From Pseudocoprococcus catus (GTDB lineage: Bacteria > Bacillota > Clostridia > Lachnospirales > Lachnospiraceae), in NCBI RefSeq assembly GCF_902381825.1, contig NZ_LR698973.1:2812957-2876956 (forward strand): a stretch of DNA of 64,000 nucleotides, read 5' to 3'. Of the stretch, positions 15,484 through 23,558 are shown piece by piece. A program made the translations under genes and the position numbers. Each line of letters begins with the position of its first letter. Positions within the stretch are counted from its first letter, which is position 1. The notes beneath the pieces were generated by a model. That model did no database searches, was not told the origin of the DNA, and saw only the letters and a program-made list of their open reading frames with translations.

Positions 15484-17436
15484 ATGAATCAGAATTTATA
15501 TCCGCATCTTTTTCAGCCGCTGACGATTCGCGGCGTGACGTTGAAAAACAGATTGGAATATGCGCCGACGGTTGTTCTGAAGTGCAATGCGGACGGCACA
15601 GTAGGACAGGATATGTTGGATTTTATGGCCTGGCAGGCACAAACAGGTGCAGGTTGGGTAACGGTAGGTGATACACCGGTGACCCATGACAAAACTTCAC
15701 ATTGGTTATGTGAGATGAATGTCTGTGATGATGACTGTATTCATGGGATGAATGCCCTGGCAGAAGTCTGTCGACAGAATGGTGCCGAAATTTCTGCGGA
15801 GCTGGCCTATGCGGGCCGGGGCAACAGAGCGCCTCAGGATGGTTCACCCATTGCTATTGTTTCTGCAGAAAGACCGTTGAATCCAGAAGATAATGTGCGT
15901 ACCATGAATCGACAGGATATGGATGAGATGAAAGCCCATTATGCAGACTGTGCCCTGCGCTGCAAACATGCGGGATTTCGCATGGTGATGATCCACTGTG
16001 CCCATCAGAATTTCCTGGCCCAGTGGCTGTCACCGGCTTCCAATGTGCGGACAGATGAATATGGCGGTTCACCTGAGAACAGGCGTAGATACCCATTGGA
16101 AGTGCTGAAGGCAGTGAGAGAAGCTGTCGGTGAAGATATGGTCATTGAGATGCGAGTTTCTGCTGTGGAAGGTATTCCGGGCGGCATGGAATTTGAGGAA
16201 TCTCTGGCATTTATGAAAGAAGCCCAGGAGTATGTGGATATCGTCCATGTGTCTCAAGGTTCGATTTTTCATTTGTCGGCGCGTTATTGTATACCGACAT
16301 ATTTTCGTGAACCTCACAAACCGTTGAATGTGGATTATGCAGCAGAAGTAAAGAAACATCTGCATGTGCCGGTGGCTGTTGTGGGGATGATCACAACTTT
16401 GGAGCAGGCGGAGGAGATTATTGCGTCAGGTAAGGCAGATATTGTAGCCATGGCCAAAAGTTTTATGGCAGACGGCGATATTGTCAGAAAATCTCTGAGA
16501 GCTCAGCAGGAAGAAATCCGTCCGTGTACCCGGTGCGATCTTTGCGGCAATGCCAATACATGGGGAACCAATATGAGCTGTGCCATCAATCCGCGCTGTG
16601 GTGTGAGCGGACAGATTCAGCCTGTATCGGAAAATGAACGAAAGAAAGTCATGGTGATCGGTGGTGGTCCTGCGGGCATGATGGCGGCTCAGACACTGGT
16701 ACAGAGAGGCCATAGTGTCAAACTGTATGAAAAATCCTACAGACTGGGCGGTTTATTAAACGATGCCTGCCTTGTACCGTTTAAAACACTGATGCGGGAA
16801 TATCTGGACTGGGATATCAGAGAAACCGGCAAATGTGGGGCGGAAATTCTGCTGAATACAGAAGTGACGGAGGATTTAATTGAAAAAGAAAACCCGGATG
16901 CCATTATTGTGGCAACAGGTTCTGTTTATGTTCAGCCTCCGATTCCGGGGATAGAAAATGCACTTTCCGTTCGTGCCGTGGATGCCCATGAAGTTGAGAC
17001 CGGTGAAAATGTGGTTGTTTGCGGAGGCGGCATTACAGGACTTGAATGTGCCCTTACACTGGCAAAAGAGAGCAAAAGTGTCACTGTTGTGGACCAGCTG
17101 AAGCGGGAAGATTTTATTATGGAAATGCCGATTTTTAACAAAGTGGATTTGTTGGATCAGCTGGAGAATCTGAATGTAGCACTTATTGGCGGACAGCGGA
17201 TTCAGGCGGTAAAGGATGGGATTGAAACGGTGGATACAGTCACCGGCGAAAAACATTTCTATCCGGCGGACAGTATCGTGAATGCGCTGGGTGTCAAACC
17301 GGATGACAGCCTTGGCAAAGCGCTTCTGGCAAAATACGGCAGTGCAGATGTGATCTTGGTGGGCGACTGTACGGCAAGAGGCGGTACTTATTACAGAGCC
17401 AATCATGAAGCTTATTATGCAGCCATGCGTATATAA
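15484..17436 (+). CDS. NADH:flavin oxidoreductase (old yellow enzyme / 2,4-dienoyl-CoA reductase type)
   Basis: From ATG 15484 (after GGGGGA) the protein has 650 residues. Residues 1-340 form the FMN-binding TIM barrel (PLTIRGVTLKNRLEYAP, then LSPASNVRTDEYGGSPENRR). Cys348, 351, 354 and 366 supply a 4Fe-4S cluster. The C-terminal part has two Rossmann motifs, VIGGGPAGM near 393 and VVCGGGITGLE near 514. This matches 2,4-dienoyl-CoA reductase and the bile-acid enzymes BaiCD/BaiH. The usual HGAHGYL is replaced by HCAHQNF (171-177), so the substrate probably differs. LysR and two SDR genes follow. Reduction of an enoyl bond in a small organic acid, steroid or CoA ester is the inferred role. Confidence 0.9.
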   Translation: MNQNLYPHLFQPLTIRGVTLKNRLEYAPTVVLKCNADGTVGQDMLDFMAWQAQTGAGWVTVGDTPVTHDKTSHWLCEMNVCDDDCIHGMNALAEVCRQNGAEISAELAYAGRGNRAPQDGSPIAIVSAERPLNPEDNVRTMNRQDMDEMKAHYADCALRCKHAGFRMVMIHCAHQNFLAQWLSPASNVRTDEYGGSPENRRRYPLEVLKAVREAVGEDMVIEMRVSAVEGIPGGMEFEESLAFMKEAQEYVDIVHVSQGSIFHLSARYCIPTYFREPHKPLNVDYAAEVKKHLHVPVAVVGMITTLEQAEEIIASGKADIVAMAKSFMADGDIVRKSLRAQQEEIRPCTRCDLCGNANTWGTNMSCAINPRCGVSGQIQPVSENERKKVMVIGGGPAGMMAAQTLVQRGHSVKLYEKSYRLGGLLNDACLVPFKTLMREYLDWDIRETGKCGAEILLNTEVTEDLIEKENPDAIIVATGSVYVQPPIPGIENALSVRAVDAHEVETGENVVVCGGGITGLECALTLAKESKSVTVVDQLKREDFIMEMPIFNKVDLLDQLENLNVALIGGQRIQAVKDGIETVDTVTGEKHFYPADSIVNALGVKPDDSLGKALLAKYGSADVILVGDCTARGGTYYRANHEAYYAAMRI

Positions 17437-17508
17437 AAAGGACAGTTGTTTTGCGGCTTTTGGAAGGTTTATCGGAACGATCAGGAATGACGGAAGCGGT
17501 GGAAAGAG

Positions 17509-18456
17509 ATGGATTTTACAGTTTTAAAATATTTTCAGGCGGTGGCCCGAAATGGCAACATGACCAAAACGGCCAGAGAATTATATATTACGCAGCCAAA
17601 TCTCAGCAAACGTATTGCGCAGCTGGAGGAAGAAATCGGTGTGCCGTTGTTTGAACACCGAAAAGGCAAAATCGTGCTCAATGATTATGGCCGCATGTTT
17701 CTTTCCAGCGTGGACATTGCTTTTGCAGAGTTAAAGGCCGGGATGGAAAATGTCCAAAGAACATACACATTAAATCAGAATATTTTATCATTGGGAAGCA
17801 ATATCCTGCATTATCTGGCTATTCGGCTGCCGAGATTTTCGGAGGCTCATCCGGAAATCGGCATAAGGCAGCTGGATTTTACAACACTTGAGCTGGTTCA
17901 GAACCTGCTGGACAGAAATATTAATTATGCATTGTCGAATGAAATGATCGAGGATGAACGGATTGATTTTCAGTTGATTGACAGCAATCCTTATGTATTC
18001 GTTATGCACAAAAATCATCCGTTGGCGGAGTGCGGGAAGTTATCCATGGGACAGCTCAAAGAGGCGACGTTTATCTGTGATACCTTCAGATTTCAGTTAA
18101 GTCAGCTGTATCAGGCCTGTCGCGTGTATGATTTTGTACCGAAGGTAGGATACGAAGTTCAGAGCAATGAGCTTATGTACAATCTGCTCAATGACAATCG
18201 CGGTGTGGCGATCATTCCGATTGTGATGGCCTGTGAAATGTTGAATCTGCACCCGGATTCTGATATTCGGATTTGTACGATAACGGATGATATTGCACCG
18301 GCTATTATCGGCATCGGCCGTCTGAAGAATCAGGCGGATACCCAGGCAGGGCAGTATTTTATTGAATTTATCAAAGAGGGACTTGTCCGTGAAAAGGAAG
18401 TCATTAAAAAATTCGGCTATGGTTATCTGATAGGAGAAACAAATGAAAATATTTAA
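17509..18456 (+). CDS. LysR-family transcriptional regulator
   Basis: The 315-residue protein begins with a typical LysR winged helix (LKYFQAVARNGNMTKTAREL, then ITQPNLSKRIAQLEEEIG) and has a periplasmic-binding-like co-inducer domain from about residue 90. It lies inside the reductase-SDR cluster on the same strand, 72 bp after the reductase, and its last 14 bases overlap the first SDR gene. That close linkage suggests it regulates the cluster in response to the substrate or product. Confidence 0.92.
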   Translation: MDFTVLKYFQAVARNGNMTKTARELYITQPNLSKRIAQLEEEIGVPLFEHRKGKIVLNDYGRMFLSSVDIAFAELKAGMENVQRTYTLNQNILSLGSNILHYLAIRLPRFSEAHPEIGIRQLDFTTLELVQNLLDRNINYALSNEMIEDERIDFQLIDSNPYVFVMHKNHPLAECGKLSMGQLKEATFICDTFRFQLSQLYQACRVYDFVPKVGYEVQSNELMYNLLNDNRGVAIIPIVMACEMLNLHPDSDIRICTITDDIAPAIIGIGRLKNQADTQAGQYFIEFIKEGLVREKEVIKKFGYGYLIGETNENI

Positions 18457-19225
18457 AGAATTTGAAGGAAAAACAGCTTTTGTAACAGGGGCGGCTTCCG
18501 GTATGGGACAGGCCGCAGCTATTTGTTTTGGCGGTCTTGGCTGCAGGATGGCTGTGGCGGCCAGAAATCCAAAGGCATTGGAAACGGTGCAGGCTATACG
18601 GGAAAACGGCGGTGAGGCGATTTTTGTTGAATGTGATGTGACAGATGATGATTCTGTCCGTAAAGCGATTGAGACAACGGTGAAGACATTTGGTTCGCTG
18701 GATTATGCATTTAATAACGCTGGTTGTGGGGCGGACGGCAAAAATATTCCTTTTGCGTCACTGACGGAGGTGGCGGAAAGCGACTGGCAGAAAGTGATCA
18801 ATACCAATCTGACCGGTGTTTTTCATTGTATGAAATATGAACTTCTGCAGATGCAGAAACAGGGAAGAGGCGCCATTGTTAATAACGCGTCTATCGGCGG
18901 ACTTAGGATGGCACCGGGATTTGGTGCTTACGGTCCATCAAAGGCCGGAGTGATCGCCATTACCCAGACGGCAGCTCTGGAAAATGCAGACAAAGGTATC
19001 CGTGTCAATGTGATCTGTCCGGGACCGACGGAAGGAACCGGACTCATGCAGGACAGTATTGATGCCGGTGCGCAGGATGCGGAATTTCTGAAAAATCATA
19101 TTATACCCATGAAAAAGATGGGAACCACGGAAGATGTTGCGAATGCAGTGGTATTTCTGTGTTCCGAGATGGCTGGGCATATCACGGGAATGGCCATGCC
19201 GGTGTGCGGCGGCATGCAAATGTAA
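18443..19225 (+). CDS. Short-chain dehydrogenase/reductase 1
   Basis: This 260-residue classical SDR has the cofactor motif TGAASGMGQAA (about residues 13-23), NNAG (about 92), a catalytic serine in NNASIGG and the YxxxK pair in YGPSKAG (about 158). It oxidises or reduces an alcohol/ketone with NAD(P). AGGAG precedes the start, which lies inside the end of the LysR gene, so translation is coupled. With the old-yellow-enzyme reductase and the second SDR it resembles the logic of bile-acid or steroid redox clusters (BaiA-like), but the substrate is unknown. Confidence 0.9.
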   Translation: MKIFKEFEGKTAFVTGAASGMGQAAAICFGGLGCRMAVAARNPKALETVQAIRENGGEAIFVECDVTDDDSVRKAIETTVKTFGSLDYAFNNAGCGADGKNIPFASLTEVAESDWQKVINTNLTGVFHCMKYELLQMQKQGRGAIVNNASIGGLRMAPGFGAYGPSKAGVIAITQTAALENADKGIRVNVICPGPTEGTGLMQDSIDAGAQDAEFLKNHIIPMKKMGTTEDVANAVVFLCSEMAGHITGMAMPVCGGMQM

Positions 19226-19372
19226 TCAAAGCGAAACGTCCAGGTTTTCTGAAACCGTATCCAAGAAAATTGGCGTTTCACTGGTAGGTAATGAGAAGAA
19301 CGAGGTAATAAACGCTTTGTATTTGTTCTATATAAAGATAAAGAATGGAATAGGGTAAAGGAGAGTATAACG

Positions 19373-20134
19373 ATGAAGAGATTAGAGAATAAGACAGCGA
19401 TTGTGACTGGCGGTAATTCAGGTATTGGCAAGGCAACAGCGATTCTTTTTGCGAAGGAGGGTGCGGATCTGGTTTTGTGCGCCCGCAGAAAAGAGGCGTT
19501 GGACAAAGTGGCAGAGGAATGCCGTGGGTATGGTGTTCAGGTTGTAACGGTGAAGGCGGATGTGTCCAGTCATGAGGATTGCAGCGCGGTTGTAAAAGCG
19601 GCTGTTGATACATTTGGTAAAGTGGACATTCTTGTGAATAATGCAGGTATTGTGGACAAGCATCGTCCGATTACAGAGTGTACAGATGAATGGTGGGATG
19701 AGATTATTGCCATTGACCAGAGTTCTCTGTTCTACATGATGAAGGATACGATTCCACATATGATGGCGGCGGGCAAAGGCTCGATCATCAATGTTTCTTC
19801 CATCGGCGGTGTCTTCGGCAACGGTGGTATTTCATATTCAGCAGCAAAATCAGCGGCGCTGGCCATGACAAAGAATGTGGCGATTCAGCTGGCACCGAAC
19901 GGTATCCGCTGCAATGCCGTTTGCCCGGGACCAACACCGACACCGCTGAACACACCGGAAAAAGTGGCTGAGTTTTCTACATGGTTTGCTGAACGCTGTG
20001 CACAGCATATGGATATGTCTCTGCCAGAATCCAGTGTGGAAGATCAGGCCAATGCGATTCTGTTCTTTGCAGAAGATGCATCTGCAGCAGTGACAGGTCA
20101 GTATCTGATTGTGGACCATGGTACAACATTATAA
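19373..20134 (+). CDS. Short-chain dehydrogenase/reductase 2
   Basis: The 253-residue classical SDR has TGGNSGIGKATA at residues 12-23, NNAG near 89, a catalytic serine in NVSSIGG and YSAAK near 157. It is related to, but clearly diverged from, the SDR 150 bp upstream. Two SDRs beside one enoyl reductase could work on different positions or stereochemistries of one substrate. A short gap and ribosome site separate it from its neighbour, and a strong terminator follows, ending the cluster. Confidence 0.9.
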   Translation: MKRLENKTAIVTGGNSGIGKATAILFAKEGADLVLCARRKEALDKVAEECRGYGVQVVTVKADVSSHEDCSAVVKAAVDTFGKVDILVNNAGIVDKHRPITECTDEWWDEIIAIDQSSLFYMMKDTIPHMMAAGKGSIINVSSIGGVFGNGGISYSAAKSAALAMTKNVAIQLAPNGIRCNAVCPGPTPTPLNTPEKVAEFSTWFAERCAQHMDMSLPESSVEDQANAILFFAEDASAAVTGQYLIVDHGTTL

Positions 20135-20166
20135 AAATAAAATCATTCATACCTGAATGCTAAGAG

Positions 20167-20197
20167 AAGGGGCTGCCTCAAAGCGAGGCAGCCCCTT
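20167..20197 (+). terminator. Terminator of the reductase-SDR cluster
   Basis: AAGGGGCTGCCTC-AAAGC-GAGGCAGCCCCTT is a perfect 13-bp stem between convergent genes. It may also serve the minus-strand small gene at 20206-20373. Confidence 0.8.
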
Positions 20198-20205
20198 GCG
20201 GCATG

Positions 20206-20373
20206 TTAGCCGTAGATTCGGGCAAAAAACATGTCATAAACAATATGATCCGGTTCGGTATCTGTTTGCTTTTGTGACAAAGGTTGTGCTAAATCTTCTG
20301 AGGTGATAATGGCTTCTTTTTCTTTGTTTAAATTTAATTTATCCTCTTTGCTTTTAATTTTAAGTTCGTACAT
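20206..20373 (-). CDS. 55-residue protein of unknown function
   Basis: An ATG at 20373 follows AAAGGAG with good spacing and opens a 55-codon frame. The N-terminal half is lysine-rich (MYELKIKSKEDKLNLNKEKE) and the C-terminal half is acidic to aromatic (DHIVYDMFFARIYG). There is no signal peptide or membrane span. It is divergent from the PucR regulator and ends next to a bidirectional terminator, so it is probably a real transcription unit. I do not recognise the family; a peptide precursor or small regulatory partner is possible. Confidence 0.55.
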   Translation of the reverse strand: MYELKIKSKEDKLNLNKEKEAIITSEDLAQPLSQKQTDTEPDHIVYDMFFARIYG

Positions 20374-20427
20374 ATTAAAACTCCTTTCAAATTTGCAGAA
20401 TAATGACTTCTTATGCTTTAATTTTAC

Positions 20428-20457
20428 TTGACAATATAAAAATAAAATATGTAATAT
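20428..20457 (+). promoter_or_regulatory. Promoter of the PucR-family gene
   Basis: TTGACA (20428-20433) and TAATAT (20452-20457) are 18 bp apart in a very AT-rich stretch about 60 bp upstream of the start. Confidence 0.55.
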
Positions 20458-20518
20458 AATCATATAAATGAGAATTTATAATGTGGTAATATCACATAGC
20501 TATATGGGGGGACGTATG

Positions 20519-22126
20519 ATGAAAAATATAAGAAAAGAAGACTTTTTGATGGATTGTTATCCAACTGTCGAAGAAGTACTGAGATTTTCTGTTTTTGAAA
20601 GAAGTCGATTATTGACGCCAACTATTTCTTTAGATTTGCCGGTTTGTGGCGTGAATCTGACAGATACACCCGATTATATGAATTGGATCGAAAAGTCAGA
20701 GATGCTTATTACAACGTGTTTTTCAATTTATAAAGATGAAGATGCATTAAAGGAATTTATTCCAGCGCTTGCTCAGAAAAAGCTGTCAGCAGTGTGTATT
20801 AAGACAAAACGTTATTTGGAGGAAATACCAGATTATATGGTTCAGCAGGCGAAGATGTTAAAACTTCCTTTAGTTGAATTGAAACCGGAGATTCGTTTTG
20901 CTGATATTACAAAGGCCGTAGCGGATGAATTGCAAAGGCGTCAGACACGCCTTTTACGGAGTAGTTTGTATATTAACCAGATGTTAATTCAAACAATTAC
21001 TGCAGGTGCAACACTGGATGAAATCACGCAGATGATTGGGGAAATTATGGGTTGTAGCACGATGATTGTAGATCATCTCAATCGTCGGCAGGCAGTTTTT
21101 TTGAAGGCCAGTGATCAAGAACGTTTTGATGCGTGGCCTGGAATAAAAGTATATCAGGCACTGATGGATGAATCGAATATATACGAAATGAATCATGGCG
21201 AACAGTATTTTGGAAATATTTATCTTCATCAAAATCCTGAATTAAAGAAAATGAATGAAGCACTCATGCAGCAGATCCTTCAAATCGTTCCTCTGGAAAT
21301 TTCAAGAATGCATGCACTTTTGGAGAATGAAGACAGGCTTTTTACGGAATATTTTTTACACTTGACGTCAGGAGAAATAGAGAACTTGGAAGAAGAAGAG
21401 ATTCGCGCGGCAAGTTTTGGCATTGATTTATCAGAAGCACATATTTTTATCAATCTTAAATTACAAATGGCAGATGTGGATCCTCTTTCTTCGGCATGGG
21501 GAATCAAGCGAACGGTTTACTTTCATGGCTTGAAAGAAGAACTGAGAAAACGACAGTTATCGTTGCGTATTATTCAGCATGGAGAAAAAGATATTTTATT
21601 TCTAAGTGCAAAAAACGAAACGATACTTCAGGAAAGCGGCAAAATGTTACCCGTTATTCTTGAGTCGTTATATGGATGTTCGGCAACACTTGAAATACAT
21701 GCAGGAATTAGTCGGGTACATACAGGCATCAATACTTTTGGACAGTGCTATCACGAGGCGGAACTTGCGTTTCAAGCGTCATTTTCACAGATGAATAAGT
21801 CAATTCTCTATTTTGAACAGTTGAGTATTTTAAGATTGTTGTATGCTAATAATACGGAAAAAGCGATTGCAGAATTTATAGCAGAGACATTGAAAGAAAT
21901 AGTAGATGCAGGTTTCCCTCAGGGGGAAGAGTTACTGCATACGCTGGAAGTCTATTTTGCTGTGAACGGAAACCAAAGAAGAATGGCAGAGACGCTCTAT
22001 ATTCACTATAATACTGTTCCAATCAGGTTAAATAAAATTCAGGATGTGACCGGATTGTCATTACATAGAGAAGAAGATCGAATTTTGTTGGAACTGGCGA
22101 TTTATTTGAGAAAGTTCTTTAGCTAA
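20519..22126 (+). CDS. PucR-family transcriptional regulator
   Basis: From ATG 20519 the protein has 535 residues. The N-terminal PucR domain covers about residues 10-135 (PTVEEVLRFSVFERSRLL, then LPLVELKPEIRFADI). A variable, GAF-like centre follows. The C-terminal PucR-type helix-turn-helix is NGNQRRMAETLYIHYNTVPI-RLNKIQ near residues 480-505. PucR proteins control purine, amino-acid or ureide catabolism genes, often next door, but here the neighbours are a 55-residue orphan and a PIN remnant. An upstream ATG at 20516 is equally close to the GGGGGGA ribosome site. Confidence 0.85.
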   Translation: MKNIRKEDFLMDCYPTVEEVLRFSVFERSRLLTPTISLDLPVCGVNLTDTPDYMNWIEKSEMLITTCFSIYKDEDALKEFIPALAQKKLSAVCIKTKRYLEEIPDYMVQQAKMLKLPLVELKPEIRFADITKAVADELQRRQTRLLRSSLYINQMLIQTITAGATLDEITQMIGEIMGCSTMIVDHLNRRQAVFLKASDQERFDAWPGIKVYQALMDESNIYEMNHGEQYFGNIYLHQNPELKKMNEALMQQILQIVPLEISRMHALLENEDRLFTEYFLHLTSGEIENLEEEEIRAASFGIDLSEAHIFINLKLQMADVDPLSSAWGIKRTVYFHGLKEELRKRQLSLRIIQHGEKDILFLSAKNETILQESGKMLPVILESLYGCSATLEIHAGISRVHTGINTFGQCYHEAELAFQASFSQMNKSILYFEQLSILRLLYANNTEKAIAEFIAETLKEIVDAGFPQGEELLHTLEVYFAVNGNQRRMAETLYIHYNTVPIRLNKIQDVTGLSLHREEDRILLELAIYLRKFFS

Positions 22127-22145
22127 TATAACAGAAAGCCATTAG

Positions 22146-22445
22146 ATAGTAGTTTGCGATTATGTGATTGAAGAATTACGACTTGTAACGGAACGTAAAT
22201 TTCCGGCAAAAAGAAAATTCCTTGACCGATTTTTCATGGAATTACCATTTGAACTGGTTTATACACCGAAAGAACTGGATTTGAACGAGTTCCCGGAAAT
22301 GAGGGATGTAAAAGATTCCCCGATACTTGCAACTGCAATTATGGAAGGGATTGATGTATTTCTGACTGGGGATAAAGACTTTCTGGTGTTGGATGTCGAA
22401 ACACCAGAGATTCTCACAATGAAAGAATTTTTGGAACAATATTAA
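22146..22445 (+). pseudogene. PIN-domain toxin fragment
   Basis: The frame begins without a start as IVVCDYVIEELRLVTERKFP and continues to DSPILATAIMEGIDVFLTGDKDFLVL, the acidic active-site end of a PIN ribonuclease (PIN_3, VapC-like). The first catalytic aspartate and the preceding 40-50 residues are absent. No antitoxin gene is next to it. It is a 5'-truncated remnant 20 bp after the PucR gene. Confidence 0.75.
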
Positions 22446-22519
22446 AAATGAATAAATGCAAAGTTTTCAGGGTTGATTCGGGTGGCAAATCCCATGTATC
22501 CAGATGCTGTAACATCAGG

Positions 22520-22570
22520 ATGTGCATGGCTCGTAGCGTTCACAAAATCTTCACAAAATAATTAGCACTC
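22520..22570. promoter_or_regulatory. Duplicated hsp20 promoter with left CIRCE arm
   Basis: About 50 bp here (ATGTGCATG, CTCGTAGCGTTCACA, ATCTTCACAAAATAA) match 14042-14092 with only two differences, and end with the left CIRCE arm TTAGCACTC (22562-22570). The right arm does not follow; the sequence changes after CTTGA. A consensus right arm, GAGTGCTAA, occurs 164 bp later at 22735-22743. Confidence 0.75.
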
Positions 22571-22734
22571 AATACTTGATAATGGAAGTCGATTTTTGTC
22601 CTGTCTTGTGTATCCCGGAAGTGCCTGTTTTACAGGCTTTCGGAGTGATCAGACATTTTGTCTGGTATTGTAAAGCAGTGTCAGATTTGTCGTAAATGTC
22701 GTAAATTTGTGGTCAAAAAATGATAAGAAATGGA
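22571..22734. other. Unidentified insert between CIRCE half sites
   Basis: These 164 bp separate the two CIRCE arms. They contain short hairpins (CCTGTTTTACAGG, CAGACATTTTGTCTG) but no recognisable gene or insertion-sequence end. Confidence 0.4.
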
Positions 22735-22751
22735 GAGTGCTAATAAAATGA

Positions 22752-22913
22752 ACGCAGGCAGCCAGAGAACGGGAAGAAGTGATCCTGAAACAGTTGGAAG
22801 AAAAAGAACCATTACCGGATAAAGAGAAAAATCAGATTGCCTGGGTAAGAGCTGCTAATCAGCACAGAGCGATTGCGGAAGAGATTATTCTCAAGGAATT
22901 GATTTATGTATAA
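22752..22913 (+). pseudogene. C-terminal fragment of an unknown protein
   Basis: A frame without a start reads REREEVILKQLEEKEPLPDK and ends RAIAEEIILKELIYV. It is amphipathic and charged, like a C-terminal helical tail. No family was recognised and there is no ribosome site, so it is listed as a probable gene remnant. Confidence 0.3.
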
Positions 22914-22997
22914 ATGTTGCCAGTAAACAATCTGGCAGATAACTAATGAAAATAGAATATTGTGAGTGAAGTAAGGCGTGAGTCATAGAAATGTGGC

Positions 22998-23270
22998 TTG
23001 TGTCTTTTTCTTTGTCTGAAAGGAAGTGGTAAGTTACTGACATTTTTCAAAGACGCTGGTCTTGATGCAAAAGGAAATGTGAAAGGTGTTCGGAACATGG
23101 AGATTGTAGATTATCTGGTGGAGAATGTTCAGTTTTTTGTGGTGGGAATCACACCTTATTATTATGAACACGGCGTTTTCATGGAAGACCATGATGGAGT
23201 AAGAATGAAATACCGTATCCAGAAGCTGATCTATCGAGATCAGGTACAAATATATATCAAAGGTCAGTGA
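22998..23270 (+). pseudogene. Phage/plasmid primase-like fragment
   Basis: The segment GVRNMEIVDYLVENVQFFVV and VFMEDHDGVRMKYRIQKLIY resembles the N-terminal region of D5-type helicase-primases of clostridial phages and conjugative elements. Only about 80 residues remain, with no proper start and an early stop. The family assignment is from recollection and uncertain. Confidence 0.35.
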
Positions 23271-23366
23271 CCTTTTGACACCCTAATCCTGTTTATAAAT
23301 AAATACATTCAAATTTGAGTAGGCATACAGGAAAAAGTAGGGTAAAATAATGCATATGCTGAAAGA

Positions 23367-23558
23367 ATGGGAGAAAAGAAGCTGTGGAAACCGGTTCTGG
23401 TTCTTGCCTGTCTGATAGGAATATCAAGATTGTATTTGTATGTGCATTATCCCACAGATGTTCTTGGCGGAGTCCTGGCAGGCGCTATATCAGGATATCT
23501 GGGATATCGGTTCATCCAGGCCATTTTTTTACAGAATAAAACAAGAAGGGGGAGGACC
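23367..23558 (+). pseudogene. PAP2 phosphatase C-terminal fragment
   Basis: The frame contains WKPVLVLACLIGISRLYL and YVHYPTDVLGGVLAGAI, the third signature (SR...H...D) and last membrane helices of a PAP2 lipid phosphatase. The N-terminal two thirds, with the other active-site motifs, are missing. It runs without a stop into the next gene, in the same frame, but that gene has its own ribosome site. Confidence 0.75.
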
